The notes under the pieces were generated by a model that searched no databases, had not been told where the DNA came from, and saw only the letters and a list, made by a program, of their open reading frames with translations. From Coenobita brevimanus (lineage: Eukaryota > Arthropoda > Malacostraca > Decapoda > Coenobitidae): DNA of 64,000 nt. Where the stretch lies: the NCBI GenBank assembly GCA_032717465.1, contig CM064715.1, forward strand, positions 32,898,700-32,962,699, read 5' to 3'. Below are positions 44,846 through 55,636 of this stretch, piece by piece (the first letter of the stretch is position 1; each line of letters starts with the position of its first letter). The position numbers and the translations under genes were made by a program.

Positions 44846-45974
44846 TGTCACAAATTCATGCAAGTGTATTTATAAAAATTCATGACATTGTACTTTGATG
44901 AGAAAACCATGAACTCTAGTGGAATTCCCACTGGACATCACTCAGTTCAACCGTCCTCATATTCACTTCAATCGGGATGGTTTTCAGAACATTGGTCACT
45001 GTTTCACAAGTGACCATTCTTATCCACGACATTAGTGCTTTCACTGAGTGATTTATTGTGAGCCTATATCGTTCCCTCTCTTTCCGTTGACTGTTGAAGT
45101 TAGGCCACGCCTAATTCCGGTGAACACGGCCATCTCTCGTCCCCTTTCCTAGTTTGAACTCAGTCAGCTTTGAGTCGCCTCGAGGATAGGACCGTTTGTG
45201 CCCAGCATAGAGCAGCGCCTCCATTGTACAGCGAGTTCCTGAATCTCCACCTAGATGGTGAATTGGCGAAGCGGGCTTACAGCGAATAGCAGCGTTTTGA
45301 TGTTCATCACAGGCGCCCAGACTTTCATTTCGGCTCCCCTTCACTGACCAGTATTTCTGTTCATTTTTCTAGGCTTAAGTTTAATAAGCTTTTGAATGAG
45401 CGAGTGAGTGTATTCTCTTGTTATTTGAATTCATCAGTCCCCTAGTGACAGTGATTTTCCCCTTTTGAATTCATTTTGAGATTCATATAACGTAAATTTA
45501 TTTTACTGTAATAAAAAAAATTTACAGTTCTTTTCTTTGAGCTTAATGTAGACTCGTGTTTTATTTCTCCACTTTAAGCTTATTTTAGTTGACGCTCCTA
45601 GCTTGCACAAACTCTTTACAATATTCATAACTGGTACTTGGGCCAGTTCTTTTGTATCAAACTTAAATCCGTTGTGCCAGCCAGGAGTTAAGCACTGGCA
45701 AGAACCTGTTTATTACTATTAGCATTAGTTATTGATTGTCAGGGGTGGAGTCACTTTCTCAAGAGGCTAACAGTACTAACAAACAGCATGCATGAGTAAT
45801 TAGTCTCTGCTGTGTACTGTTGAGAAAGTTGATAAATTCTCGTCTTTAGAGAATCAGCGAAGTAAGCTGGCATAAAGTAAAACTTACTACTTGATTTTCA
45901 CAAGTCAATCCCTTGTTTCTATTTTCAAGTAATATCAAGATTTCTTAATTCATAAACTCACATCCCCCTGTGCA
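44846..45974 (+). repeat. Gypsy B right LTR
   Basis: Partner of 37024-38151. It begins TGTCACAAATTC and ends CCCCTGTGCA, followed by the AACAG duplication. The short stretch before it, GATGGGGCATAA, is a weak polypurine tract. Confidence 0.93.
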
Positions 45975-47061
45975 AACAGTCACCCCTATCTAGTCCAAGT
46001 AAGTTCAGAAAACACCTTCCACCTACTGCTCACTAATGCCACTAAGCAGGAAAAGACATATAAGAAGGGCACGATTGTTGGATATTACGAGAAAATCGAC
46101 AACCCTCCTTGCGAAATTAACACCACCACCCAAATCCATAACGACCTGCTACTGCAAAATGATCAAGCGAGAGAGCAGGACACGTGAACAGAGGTTAAAA
46201 GAACTCGTCGAGAAGCAAAAGTGGCTACATCTCACCAAGGCTCAGCATAAAGACCTGTCACAGTTAATACTCAGTCATGACCCCCTTTTCATCTTTGACG
46301 AGAAAGAGGGACTATCAATGGCCCTCCCGCGCACATTAAGGTGGCTGATCCCCAGCCCAGTCGTGGACCAATGTACCATTACCCCGAGCAGGCCAAGTAG
46401 ACTATTTCGAACATGCTTCAAGACATGGAAGATCGGGAAATCAGAGAACGATCAACAGCGCCCTGGTTGTTACCCATAGTATTAGTGAATAAACCTCATG
46501 GGAGTAAACGGATGTGCTTAGACTACCGACATGGCAACAAACATCTTGCTACTGACATTTATCCTCTTCCGCCGTTGGAAGAATTAGTAAAACAAGCAGC
46601 CAGTCATCAATACTTTGTCACCCTCAACATGTGAGAAGCTTACTTCCAAATCATGCTAGATGAAGAAAGCCGCGACCTTACTACTTTCAGTGATGGAATT
46701 ACTTTGTATAGATTCAGATGGCTCCCATTTGGTCTTAACTGCTACCCTGCAATCTTTTCCAGGTGGATGGCTTCAGTACTTACGTCACTCCTATAGAAAG
46801 GATGGATCACAAATTACTTCACAAATTACTTGGATGACTTGATTATTTGGGCTCATGACTTTCCTACGTTACTAGATCGCCTGAGGCAACTTTCCCAACT
46901 ACTTACTGAAAATCGTGTAAAACTGAATCTTAGTAAGTGCACGTTTGGTCTTAAAGAGGTTATTTTTCTGGGCCACAAAATCTCAGCGGACGGAAGCAAA
47001 CCTGACCTGAAGAAGGTAGAGGCGATCGCGAAGATGAAAGCGCCCACTACAGTGAAAGATG
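45975..47061 (+). pseudogene. Gypsy A reverse transcriptase
   Basis: The reading resumes with SHPYLVQVSSENTFHLLLTN and reaches the RT through several frame changes (46150-46420). RT blocks are STAPWLLPIVLVNKPHGSKR, RMCLDYRHGNKHLATDIYPLP (in parts, about 46510-46570), motif A as FVTLNM followed by a stop (about 46615-46635), LPFGLNCYPAIFSRWM (about 46730-46775), motif C YLDDLIIWAHD (about 46823-46858) and VKLNLSKCTFGLKEVIFLGH. The metal-binding Asp of motif A is Asn and the next codons include TGA, so the enzyme is dead even apart from frameshifts. The frame stops at KDV, where the TA-flanked foldback element inserted, and continues at 48398 with RCFLGMCGFYRR. Confidence 0.88.
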
Positions 47062-47063
47062 TA

Positions 47064-48395
47064 CAGTCGTCAGTATAAATTCGCTGCAAGCCTACTCGCG
47101 TGATGTGAGTCATTTTGTATGGCAACAGTGTAAGGGGACTAGTTGCCACATAGACTTTTATACACTTTATTAAAGGCGTGTTTTTAAGAAGTGGTACTAG
47201 TGATTGCTAGAACAGTATTCTGTATACAGTACAGTATTTGATTAGTATAACAAGGTGCATGAGTTGTAAGAAGAATGTTATGGAACGACGTATAAGCGCA
47301 ATACTTTCATATTCCTCATTATAACCGTGTCTAAACTCCCTTCCTCTCTCCCCCTTACTGCTTCTGATATCCCCACGCCATCCCTCCCTCCCTCTTCTAC
47401 CCCCCACCCACGTTCATGCCTCGTCACTTTCTCCTCTCCCCACCCTCTCTACCTTCATTCATTTATCCACGGCAGTAACTCTATTGGCGCATCGGAATTC
47501 TCTTCTGACTTTTTACTAAACCCAGCCTGTCCTATTCCCATTTGCTTGCAGCATTACCAACTATATCAAAGTTTTATTATCATTATTCATTCCTGTTCGA
47601 GTCCCATTCTCTTTCTCCCCGTCTCCTTTCCACTTCTTTTATTTCAGTTGTTTTTCTTTCTCCACCTTTTGACACTACCAACAGCCGAGAGATATAGGAA
47701 CATTGAGGTCTCGCTCTTGTGATGTATTCCTTACTGGTGTTTGTTTGAGTGAGCCTGGCAGTCGGTGGCTATTATTTCGGTAGGCGGAATTAAACAATTT
47801 TGGTCCCATTCCTCCTAATAGTCTATCTCTCTTTCTAGGAAAAATGTTCCGATTCTCCACTGTTCACTGATTCATGAAGCAGTATCAGAACCATAATGTT
47901 TCCAATTGCTGTATCATGTTTGGAACAGAGAGTGGGAGAAAAAGACTGTTGCATGGCAAGAAAATCTTCAATGTTAAGGAGCAAAAAGGTTACAGGAATA
48001 TACAAGAAACAGAGAAGAGTGCAGTTCATTACGCAGATTAGTTCCGTGGATAATATAAGGCAGACAGGACAGAGAGAGGGGAGTGGAGATGAAAGGCAGC
48101 AGGAGGGAGGGGGAGGTGAGGTCAGAGTTAGGCTGGGGAGGGTCATCAGAAAGGGTATGGGGGAGAGAGCGGGAGTTTCATCATTCCATAATATTCATCT
48201 GTCGTCTTTTGCACATTTTTATGCTAATCAGACATAAAGAATATTCCATTATGGACGATTTAGAGTACTAATTCTTACAAACACGTTTTTAAAGCATAAA
48301 AAGAGCCTGTGTGGCAACTAGTTCCCATACACTGTTGCCAGACAAAACGACCACATCACGCGAGCAGGCTTGCAGAGAGTTTGTGCTGACGACTG
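47064..48395. mobile_element. foldback-type element with very long inverted arms, TA target site
   Basis: The ends CAGTCGTCAG (47064) and CTGACGACTG (ending 48395) are perfectly complementary and sit between TA dinucleotides (47062-47063 and 48396-48397). Removing the insert with one TA restores the Gypsy A codons for D-V-R-C-F-L. The complementarity continues, with indels, for at least 150 bases at high identity and, more loosely, to about 450-500 bases from each end, so that most of the 1.33 kb is two opposed arms. No transposase is present. TA duplication and the CAGT start suggest mobilisation by a Tc1/mariner-type transposase. Confidence 0.85.
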
Positions 48396-48397
48396 TA

Positions 48398-48990
48398 CGT
48401 TGCTTCCTAGGTATGTGTGGCTTCTATAGAAGGCATATTCTCTCCTTTGCTAGAATTGCTGTGCCTCTCACCAACCTATCTAAACCTCGAGTAACGTTTA
48501 TCTGGACGGACGAATGTCAGGAAGCTTTTGAACATCTAAAGTCTTGTCTCATCAGTACCCTGTCTTGGTTAAAGCTCGAGATAGAACAACCATTCATACT
48601 CACCACCGACACCAGTAACACCCACGTTGGCGGAGTCCTGAGTCAGATTCAATCAGGTGGGACTAACAAACTGGTCGGGTATTTCTCTAAAAAGTTGAAC
48701 CCCTGTGAGATTCAATATTCAGACAGATAAAGAGGCACTAGCTGTAGTTCTTTGCGTGTTGTAATTTCCATCATTATCTGTGGGGTGCCTGTTTCACTGT
48801 AATAACTGACCACCAACCTCTCACTAGTATATTCAAAATGAAAACTAAACTGCCTTGAATGAACCGGTGGATACTAGAAATGTGAGAGAATAATTATAAC
48901 ATCCAGTACCTCAAAGGTAAGAACAACTTTGTAGCGGACCAGCTATCATGCCCAGTTCGAGTAGTAGTCCGTCCACCTGAAGCCACCTGA
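48398..48990 (+). pseudogene. Gypsy A RT end and RNase H
   Basis: RCFLGMCGFYRRHILSFARI is the RT connection block. RNase H follows: FILTTDTSNTHVGGVLSQIQ (first catalytic Asp, about 48597-48650), YFSKKLNPCEIQYSDR, then after a stop at 48730 the decayed equivalents of the HYL, TDHQPL and F-x-MKTK blocks (about 48750-48850), and NNFVADQLS-like sequence near 48920-48950. There are several stops, so it is inactive. Confidence 0.85.
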
Positions 48991-48999
48991 CTCGGGTTA

Positions 49000-50323
49000 C
49001 ATCAAGAACAAATGAAGGCCCACCATAGAGACGAACCCGTGTGGGAAGAACAAGCACGATATCTTGAGGGTGGAGCAGTCCCAACCAAACGACTGCCCAA
49101 GGCTACTTTAGATCAGTTTCCTCTCGTAGATGAAGTTCTATATTTTGTGAAAGAGAAGGCAGATGGAAGCCTGCATTACAGTCTCATAGTCCCTTGTGCA
49201 TTAGTTAAACAAGCGCTCCAACACACACACATGAATTGTCAGGACATCTTAGGCAAAAGAAAACTATCAAGAAGGCAGAGGAGTTATACTATTGGCAGAA
49301 TCTCTAAGTTGATGTATGTGAATATGTTAAAAAGTGCATTACTTGTCAAAGATTCAAAAGGGACACTGGATTGCAGCAACAGTGGAAAGAACTGCCTCTA
49401 GTAAATAAGCCATTGGAGAGGATTAGAATAGATCTTACTGATATGGGTGCTGGAATCCAGGGTTACCGATATGTCCTTACAGTAATAGATCATTACAGTT
49501 GCTTTGTTAGGTTCTTCCCCCTAAAGACCACTCTGCACACATAACAGACAAACTTTGGCAATATGTGGCAGATTTCGGATCACCTCAGAGTATTGTCCTG
49601 GATAAAGGAGGCGAATTTACCAGTCGAGACTTTTAGAAATTCTGCCAGCAACATCACATTACTTTATACTACACAACCCCTTACCATCCTCAAGGCAACG
49701 GGATCACAGAGAGGATGCACCGTACCCTCAAATCAGTCCTCACTGCCTTATGTCAAGGACACCCCCTTCGGTGGCTGCAACTGCTTCAACCATGTCAGAT
49801 TGTCATGAATCAGGCTATTCACACCTCAACTGGTCAGCAGCCATACTTCGCGTTCTTCTCCCGCCATCCCCCCAGACTGGTGAATGCACGACTTCCCTTG
49901 ATCAACGGCGAAGAAGACGAGTTGGCCACTGCGCACACTCTCATCAGGGAAACTCACCAGAAGATGGCATGCTGGTACCGAGACGTGGCAAATAGGAGAA
50001 GGAAGAATCAGACTGTCGGTGTGAGAAGCTTGGTGTGGGTTAAAAAGGAAACAATGGTGCCAGGTACATGTCGGAAGTTAAATGTGAAGTGGGATGGTCC
50101 CTATCGTGTAGTGGAAATGTTGTTGGACGGCAGTGTATATATAGTGGAGAATGTCTTTACTGGGAAACGAATCCAGAGAGCTGCCAGGCAGGTGAAACCT
50201 TATCATGGTAGTGAAGAGTGGCTTTTGCAACCCCTAGAAAGTGCCTTTACGCCTGACCCAGTAGATGAACAATTACCACCCCGTGAAAGACGGCCTCCTC
50301 GCCGACTCATTGAGGAATGTTGA
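49000..50323 (+). pseudogene. Gypsy A integrase
   Basis: The N-terminal zinc-binding region is worn (HTHMNCQDILGKRKLSRR). The core contains the three catalytic acids: Asp in LERIRIDLTDMGAG (about 49420-49440), Asp in IVLDKGGEFTSRDF (about 49585-49625) and Glu in GNGITERMHRTL (about 49690-49727), with 35 residues between the last two, the D35E spacing of retroviral integrases. A stop within the core (49636-49638) and frame changes near 49385 and 49530 break it. From 49715 to 50323 the frame is open for 202 codons, ending with the GPY-type C-terminal domain KLNVKWDGPYRVVEMLLDGS and PRERRPPRRLIEEC. Confidence 0.88.
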
Positions 50324-50985
50324 TAAGTCTGTGGGGGCTAAAGAGTGTAACGGTTTATGGAATGGATAAGGAAATATGTGCGGGTTGGTCTGGCTGACAA
50401 TTGACTGTGAAGTGCTATAGTTTCAGGGAGAGAGAAAGAGGTCGAGATGGGCTTAGCCCAGTTCAGTGGTGATACTACGAGAACTTTACTTTGAGAGGCC
50501 GAGCGCGCCTACCCCTCACATTACAGTTGACACGACCTAGAGTGTGGTCGCGACTTCAGGACCTGTCAAGCGCTCGTCAGTCACTAGGTGGAAGGCTGGA
50601 AACGAAAGTATCGAATGGAAGAAGTGTGAGTGAGACTGAGTGACAGCGAGTGTGAATGGGAAGCGCCCCTAGGACGATCTTGGCAACGAGAGTACGAGTC
50701 CACCCAGCTGGGTGACTATGCCATTACTCATGCAGGAGGTTAACTGGGGTTTCTCTTGTCCACTGAATATATTATTCTTTGTAAATTCATTTATGCGGTG
50801 TATTATGTGGACTGATAGGTGCCACTTATCGTGGGGAGAGTGTCAAAGTAAGATGTGTTTAAAAGGGGACTCGCAGTCAAGTCGGTAAGTCTGTCCCATC
50901 CTCATATGCATCCTTGGAACGTGTATTAGTGCTTGTGTTGAAAAGACCCCGATGGTGAAAATTTGTTTCCCGGAGGAAGGACCCA
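50324..50985 (+). other. Gypsy A 3' untranslated region with polypurine tract
   Basis: No coding sequence. The purine-rich GGAGGAAGGA at 50972-50981, four bases before the LTR, is the probable plus-strand primer. Confidence 0.7.
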
Positions 50986-51706
50986 TGTAGTGCCAGGAAG
51001 TTAGGTTAAGATATAAGTGCAACTTGGATGTAAGATAGTTGTAATTTAGTAATTAAGAACAACTTAGTGTAAGTGTGAATAATTATAATCTAGCAAAAGT
51101 GTATTATAAGTATAAAATAAGAATGAATTTTCTGTATTATAGAGCTACGTTAGAAGTGAACATCTATGTATTATGTAGTTCGCATTATTACATCAGCCGA
51201 CCACACTCCCTCCTCCCCTCCAGACACTTCCTCCCCCCCCCCTCCATAAAATACGCTGGTAGCAGAGTCTGACGAACATTTAAATTGGCTCAATCTTCAT
51301 AACCTCTTACTTGAGTAAATTCAAAGACTATCTTTCGGTCTCAGTTCATTTTAGTGTTAGAAATGCTAATTGAGAAAGTGCCAGAAGACATAATATTCTA
51401 TATATTTAGTTACCTCGAAATATCGACCATTGTGCGTTCCCACGTTGGTTAACTGATGAAACAGCATTCCGAACGTCATTAAGAAGGCTTAGTATTAAGT
51501 GATGTGATCATTCTCGATACTACTCAAATATTCTCCATCGTTGTGAAATCTTGGTGAGATACGATAAGCTCTAAAGAAGTCAATTCCCGAAAGGGTAATG
51601 TGAGACATACTTGTTAACGTGAAAGCTGTAACCGAAAGTTAATATCCTCGAATGCATTCAGACCAGTTCTTCCAGCTTGTATAAGGGCAGGACACGCTTT
51701 GTGTGC

Positions 51707-52554
51707 GCACCCACTTATAAATTACTGCGGCGCAGCAGACGTCCCTTTCACCCTTTCCACCATCCTGGGTGATGGGGACATTGTTATGACTGATAAATTG
51801 ATGGCTTTCTTGAGAGAGACCGGACTAATCAGAGTGATGTGACTTTTTTACTATATGGATATGGTTTTTATGGACCGTAAAGACGTATATATAGTATTAT
51901 TAATTAGGGTTAACAGTTGACATATTTGAAATAGCTCCTTCTCCCACTGATCTATTTCTAATATAGATGTCCCCTACATTAAGCCCCGTTCCTCAACTGA
52001 CAGTCACCAGCTGAGTGCAATTGTGCAATATAGAAAGGTATTGGGCACTTATAGTCGATGGTGGTCTTTGGGGCGAGGTACTTCACTTTTATGTACAAAT
52101 TATGTAAATAGATTATACCATATTGTTCAAGTTGTGCTAATTAGGGCCGACAGCTGACGTATATGGAAATGTTCCTGACTCGTCTGGTTCCCTTTCATAT
52201 ATTGATGTCCCCTATATTAGGCTGTGCCTTGACTGAGTCACCAGGTGATGCGTGCAGGTATGTAATGTAGAGAGGCATTACATATCTGCAGTCGATGGTG
52301 TTCTGTTAGTCGAGGTATTTTCACCATTAGTGTAGGTCTGGCTATTTGTCTCTGTAGGATTTAGTATAGGTTAGCGATTTGTCTGTTAGGTGATTAGTTT
52401 TAGGGTCTTTAGATTAGGTTTTTCTTTATAATATAATGTATAAAAAATATAAAACCAAGAAAAAATAAAGAAATAAAAAAAATTATAAAATAAATATTAT
52501 TATTATATATATATGTACGTGTGCATGAAAGTGTGTCTGTATATATGCATGGAA

Positions 52555-52633
<79 letters not shown>

Positions 52634-52699
52634 TATTATATATGCCCTTAATGACAAGGGGCTTTGGCCCCAATGGTCGATATGCCAGAAAAAAAAAAA
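51707..52699 (+). mobile_element. ~1-kb insertion in the right LTR
   Basis: It starts after TTTGTGTGC (51698-51706) and ends in poly(A) (52689-52699) before TTATGAGC, a worn copy of the same target word. The 3' end before the poly(A) contains GGGGCTTTGGCCCC, able to form a hairpin, preceded by a (TA)n tract at 52564-52640. The 5' part holds a diverged direct duplication (51907-52085 and 52140-52325). No protein blocks were recognised. It behaves like a retroposon of unknown family. Confidence 0.6.
51907..52325. repeat. diverged tandem duplication, ~235-bp period
   Basis: Both halves share, in order, ATTAGGG(T/C)..ACAG(T/C)TGAC, GATGTCCCCTA(C/T)ATTA, GTCACCAG(C/G)TGA, AGTCGATGGTG and CGAGGTA. 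Identity between these anchors is low, so the duplication is old. Confidence 0.7.
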
Positions 52700-52926
52700 T
52701 TATGAGCGTGACTCATCCACTGCTTTTCGTCTGGTCCACAGGTTAGTGATAAAGCCTCATAATTCCCCCTTCCGTTGTTTCCTCATTAAAAGTTACAGAG
52801 AATAGAGTGATTAATAGTGTGTTCAATGGCAAAGTTTTTGTGTGACTCAAACACTGCTTTTCGTGTGGTCCATAGATTTTAACATCAAAATCAAGTCGTA
52901 ATCTGCCAAACGCGTCACCACACGTA

Positions 52927-54084
52927 CAGTTGGAGAAATTTCCGCGTGGGACACCACGTAGAAGGTACAAGGGGCGGCAAATAATTTGATCTGGTAACAG
53001 TGTTGGGAGTACAGGAGGGGTGGGACGTGCGGGGTAGTTGAGGGATTGGGGAGTAGTTGTGTGGTGGGAGGGGTGGGACGTGAGGGATGGGGGGGTAGTG
53101 GAAGTAGCTCTGTGTTGGGAGGCATGGGAGTGGGGGTAGCGGAGTGTTGGGGAGAGGCTTAGTAACCATTTAATATCGTAACATAATTTTCTTTGATTTT
53201 AAATGAAAGTGTAGAAACACACGAAGTAGCAACAAGCTGTAAAGTGATGGTTCATGACATGATGAAAAATGGCAGTTCAGTGACCATGCAAGGCTGATAT
53301 AAACACACAGACGTCACCGACACGTAACCTTATATAATGACTCGCCCCGCTTCGGTATCTATAACATCCTATTGTAACATGTAGACTAATATCAGACGTT
53401 TACCTCAGATACGTCTCAGAAAAGTTGCTCTTACATTCTTAAGTGTAACGTAGATATGTAGTGTATGGAAAATAAAGTATATATAATATTCCTTTTCTTC
53501 GTTGTTTCAGTCAACCATTAATATTTTTTACCACAAAAGGCATTAAAGTATGTCAGATATTAAGACAAATGCTTCTTTGTTAGCTGTCGATGTGAATTTG
53601 ATATATTTTCTAAATTGTAAGCACATGGAGGCTGGTTGTAACAAACTAATTTAAGCATAAACCAGACCTACAGCTTTTCAGGTCAATCAGTAGCGTCTGC
53701 GTCTGTGTGTGTTGTGCAGTGTATAATACTGGGTCTCGTTGTCTATCTCAGTTTATCTCATAAGTAGTCTTAGGATAATCATGCCTTTGCATATGTGCAT
53801 ATGCTAATACCTATGCTATTCATTTACGAGCGTAAGTGCATATTCCTACTACTTTGTTTATTTATACGGCATATTCTTTGAAATTTCCTGGGTATTATGA
53901 TAACTTCTTCAACCTGTAATAATATTTAAAGTCATAATATCCATCATATCATAGTGAATTATATACTGCTTAAGTGGCTGTGGTTGGGAAGGCCGTGACT
54001 TGATGGTCAGTAGACGGCAGCTGAATGAGATGGATTCTTGTATCAACACTTGACTCACCAGTCTGAGATGCATGCATGGCCTGT

Positions 54085-54088
<4 letters not shown>
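52927..54088. other. unassigned sequence with a G-rich patch
   Basis: 53000-53160 is strongly G-rich on the plus strand, with repeated GGGAGGGGTGGGACGTG-like words and many GGG runs. The remainder is AT-rich without recognisable features. Confidence 0.5.

Positions 54089-54167
<79 letters not shown>
54089..54167. repeat. (TA)n microsatellite
   Basis: Uninterrupted TA units, about 39 repeats. Confidence 0.95.
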
Positions 54168-54168
<1 letters not shown>

Positions 54169-54903
54169 TTTGGTAGACTGTGTGAATCAAGTGAAGTAAT
54201 GGTGGCAAATGAGAAAAATGAAGCCAAAGAATCCAATGAAGACCTTGGTCACTATTGATGCTCTGAGAATCTTCGTGACCAAAAGAGCTCCAGTGTTTCA
54301 TCTCCAGCAAAGATTCAGAGAAAAGGCTTCTCCAGTGCCTCAGACTCGTCTCCACCAGATTTTTTTCCATTACTGCATACACTGCACACTGTGGTGCAAT
54401 ACAATGGCAAAACAGACACTAATGTACCACTTCAAAATTCACAGAAGCGCCTTTCTTCAGCAAAATCATCAAATTAACTGAATAACATGCTATTCTACGT
54501 GTGTGCATCAGGCAAATGGGGGTCTGGTCTTGGCAAAATACCTTGTCAGTCAGCTCATTTCCACAAGATTTGGCAGGCCAATAGTAACAGTCCTCCTTGG
54601 CAAAGGAAGGAGTATAATCAAAGTTCAGGAGTCAAATGCACACAATGTTTGTCTACCAAATATTGCTCTGAATGCTGCAAGTGCAAAAAACCATGATAGT
54701 GAAGACTGATTCTTCTAGTTATATTACAAGTGACTACGGATGACCACAGCAATTGACCATGCATAAGTTTTGATTTACATCATCTTACCCATAATGAATA
54801 TTGTATTTTTATAATATTCCTATGAAGTTTCAAGACATATCACTTAAATTCTGTATGACTTAATTCCCATTAATTGTATAACTTGAAAAAAAAAAAAAAA
54901 TGC
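54168..54903 (+). pseudogene. possible retrocopy of an unidentified transcript
   Basis: Between a (TA)n tract and a run of about 15 A (54888-54903) the plus strand shows coding-like pieces in more than one frame: MVANEKNEAKESNEDLGHY, then SENLRDQKSSSVSSPAKIQR and SASDSSPPDFFPLLHTLHTV in the same frame after a stop, and VSQLISTRFGRPIVTVLLGK in another frame. Serine/proline-rich composition, stops and a terminal A run fit a processed copy of an mRNA. I do not recognise the protein, and no AATAAA precedes the A run. It could equally be an unknown repeat. Confidence 0.35.
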
Positions 54904-55113
54904 CGGTAATCAAGCATTTAATATGAAACCTTTGAAGACCACAGGGAAAGAATCGCGTTTTATTTTGTATCACTATAAGGTTCAATGAAAGTGATACTTG
55001 CCACCTTTCATTTCTAAATACCAGATGTGTGGCATGGTTATTCAAATCAGGGATTGGCCTGACTACGTAAGCTGACCGACGATTACCGATTAAATGCCTG
55101 ACATTTATTACGT

Positions 55114-55636
55114 GCTACATCAGTTGACAGATAATTGTGGCTTTAAGGTTCCATCCATCCATCCATCTTCCAATCCTACATTGACCCATGAGGAGTATAG
55201 GAGCCCGGGGCCAGGAAAGTTGGTCCTGGCATTTAAGATGAGAGTGACCAGGCTCACTCATCCCTGAGTGGCATTGCGTGAGCAATAAACCCCAACCACC
55301 CCTTGGACATAAACCTTCACCGGCTCAATCCGATTGGAGCACCTTTATTACCCACTAAACCACCAGGAGCCGAAATTTGGTTATATGGTTACCACTCAGC
55401 GTAGTAAATGGTTTCCTGGTGTACAGGAAACTATTTGGCTTGTCACTCAGTGTAGAGTCACCCACAGGCAGAAGGAAGAAGAAAGAATGAAGGAAAGAAA
55501 GACACAAGAAGATGGATGGAAAGAAGGATGGAGGAGAGGAAAGGGCAGACACCCGAGAGCAACACTACATCAAGTGAGTGGATTGTGAGCGCCCCCTGCT
55601 ACATCAATTGACAGATAATTTGGCTTTAAAGTTCCA
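55114..55636. mobile_element. insertion between ~40-bp direct repeats
   Basis: GCTACATCAGTTGACAGATA and the following ~20 bases, at 55114-55154, recur at 55598-55636 with about 90% identity. The 443 bases between them start with (CCAT)n and contain no recognised protein. If the repeats are a target-site duplication, it is unusually long. Confidence 0.5.

Larger units (their letters stand above)
37024..45974 (+). mobile_element. Gypsy B: complete two-LTR element with 5-bp target duplication, pol deleted
   Basis: AACAG is present at 37019-37023 and 45975-45979. The LTRs (37024-38151 and 44846-45974) are 1,128 and 1,129 bases and begin TGTCAC; the left one ends GTGACA and the right one GTGCA. 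Between them are gag, a protease, and an integrase-type zinc-binding domain, but no reverse transcriptase, RNase H or integrase core. Two later insertions lie inside: piggyBac-2 (41348-43691) and a jockey-like LINE end (about 43880-44520). The empty site restores the Gypsy A reading across the junction, so the boundaries are exact. Gypsy B was probably non-autonomous or lost pol by internal deletion. Confidence 0.93.
30686..52926 (+). mobile_element. Gypsy A: Ty3/gypsy retrotransposon, heavily interrupted
   Basis: LTR copies begin at 30686 and 50986 with nearly the same start (TGTCGTGCCAGTGAAG and TGTAGTGCCAGGAAGTTAGG). Between them, in order, are gag, zinc knuckles, protease, reverse transcriptase, RNase H and integrase. 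The 22 kb include a jockey-like LINE (33972-36127), Gypsy B (37024-45974) and a foldback element (47064-48395); without these about 10 kb remain. Each gap closes cleanly on protein level. The right LTR loses similarity after 52926, so its 3' part is missing. Target duplication could not be tested for that reason. Confidence 0.85.
50986..52926 (+). repeat. Gypsy A right LTR, interrupted and 3'-truncated
   Basis: 50986-51706 and 52700-52926 match the left LTR. A ~1-kb insert separates the two parts. Similarity stops in CGTCACCACA at 52926, so the last ~500 bases of the LTR, relative to the left one, are missing. TGTATAAGG at 51679-51687 corresponds to the left TATA box. Confidence 0.85.

Noticed and set aside
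47327..47722. 131-codon frame within the foldback element
   Set aside because: It lies in a pyrimidine-rich arm; the opposite arm has a matching antisense composition, and no transposase motif is present.
52521..52746. Proteins with poly-YI repeats
   Set aside because: Translation of (TA)n microsatellites; the same holds at 28.3 and 54.1 kb.
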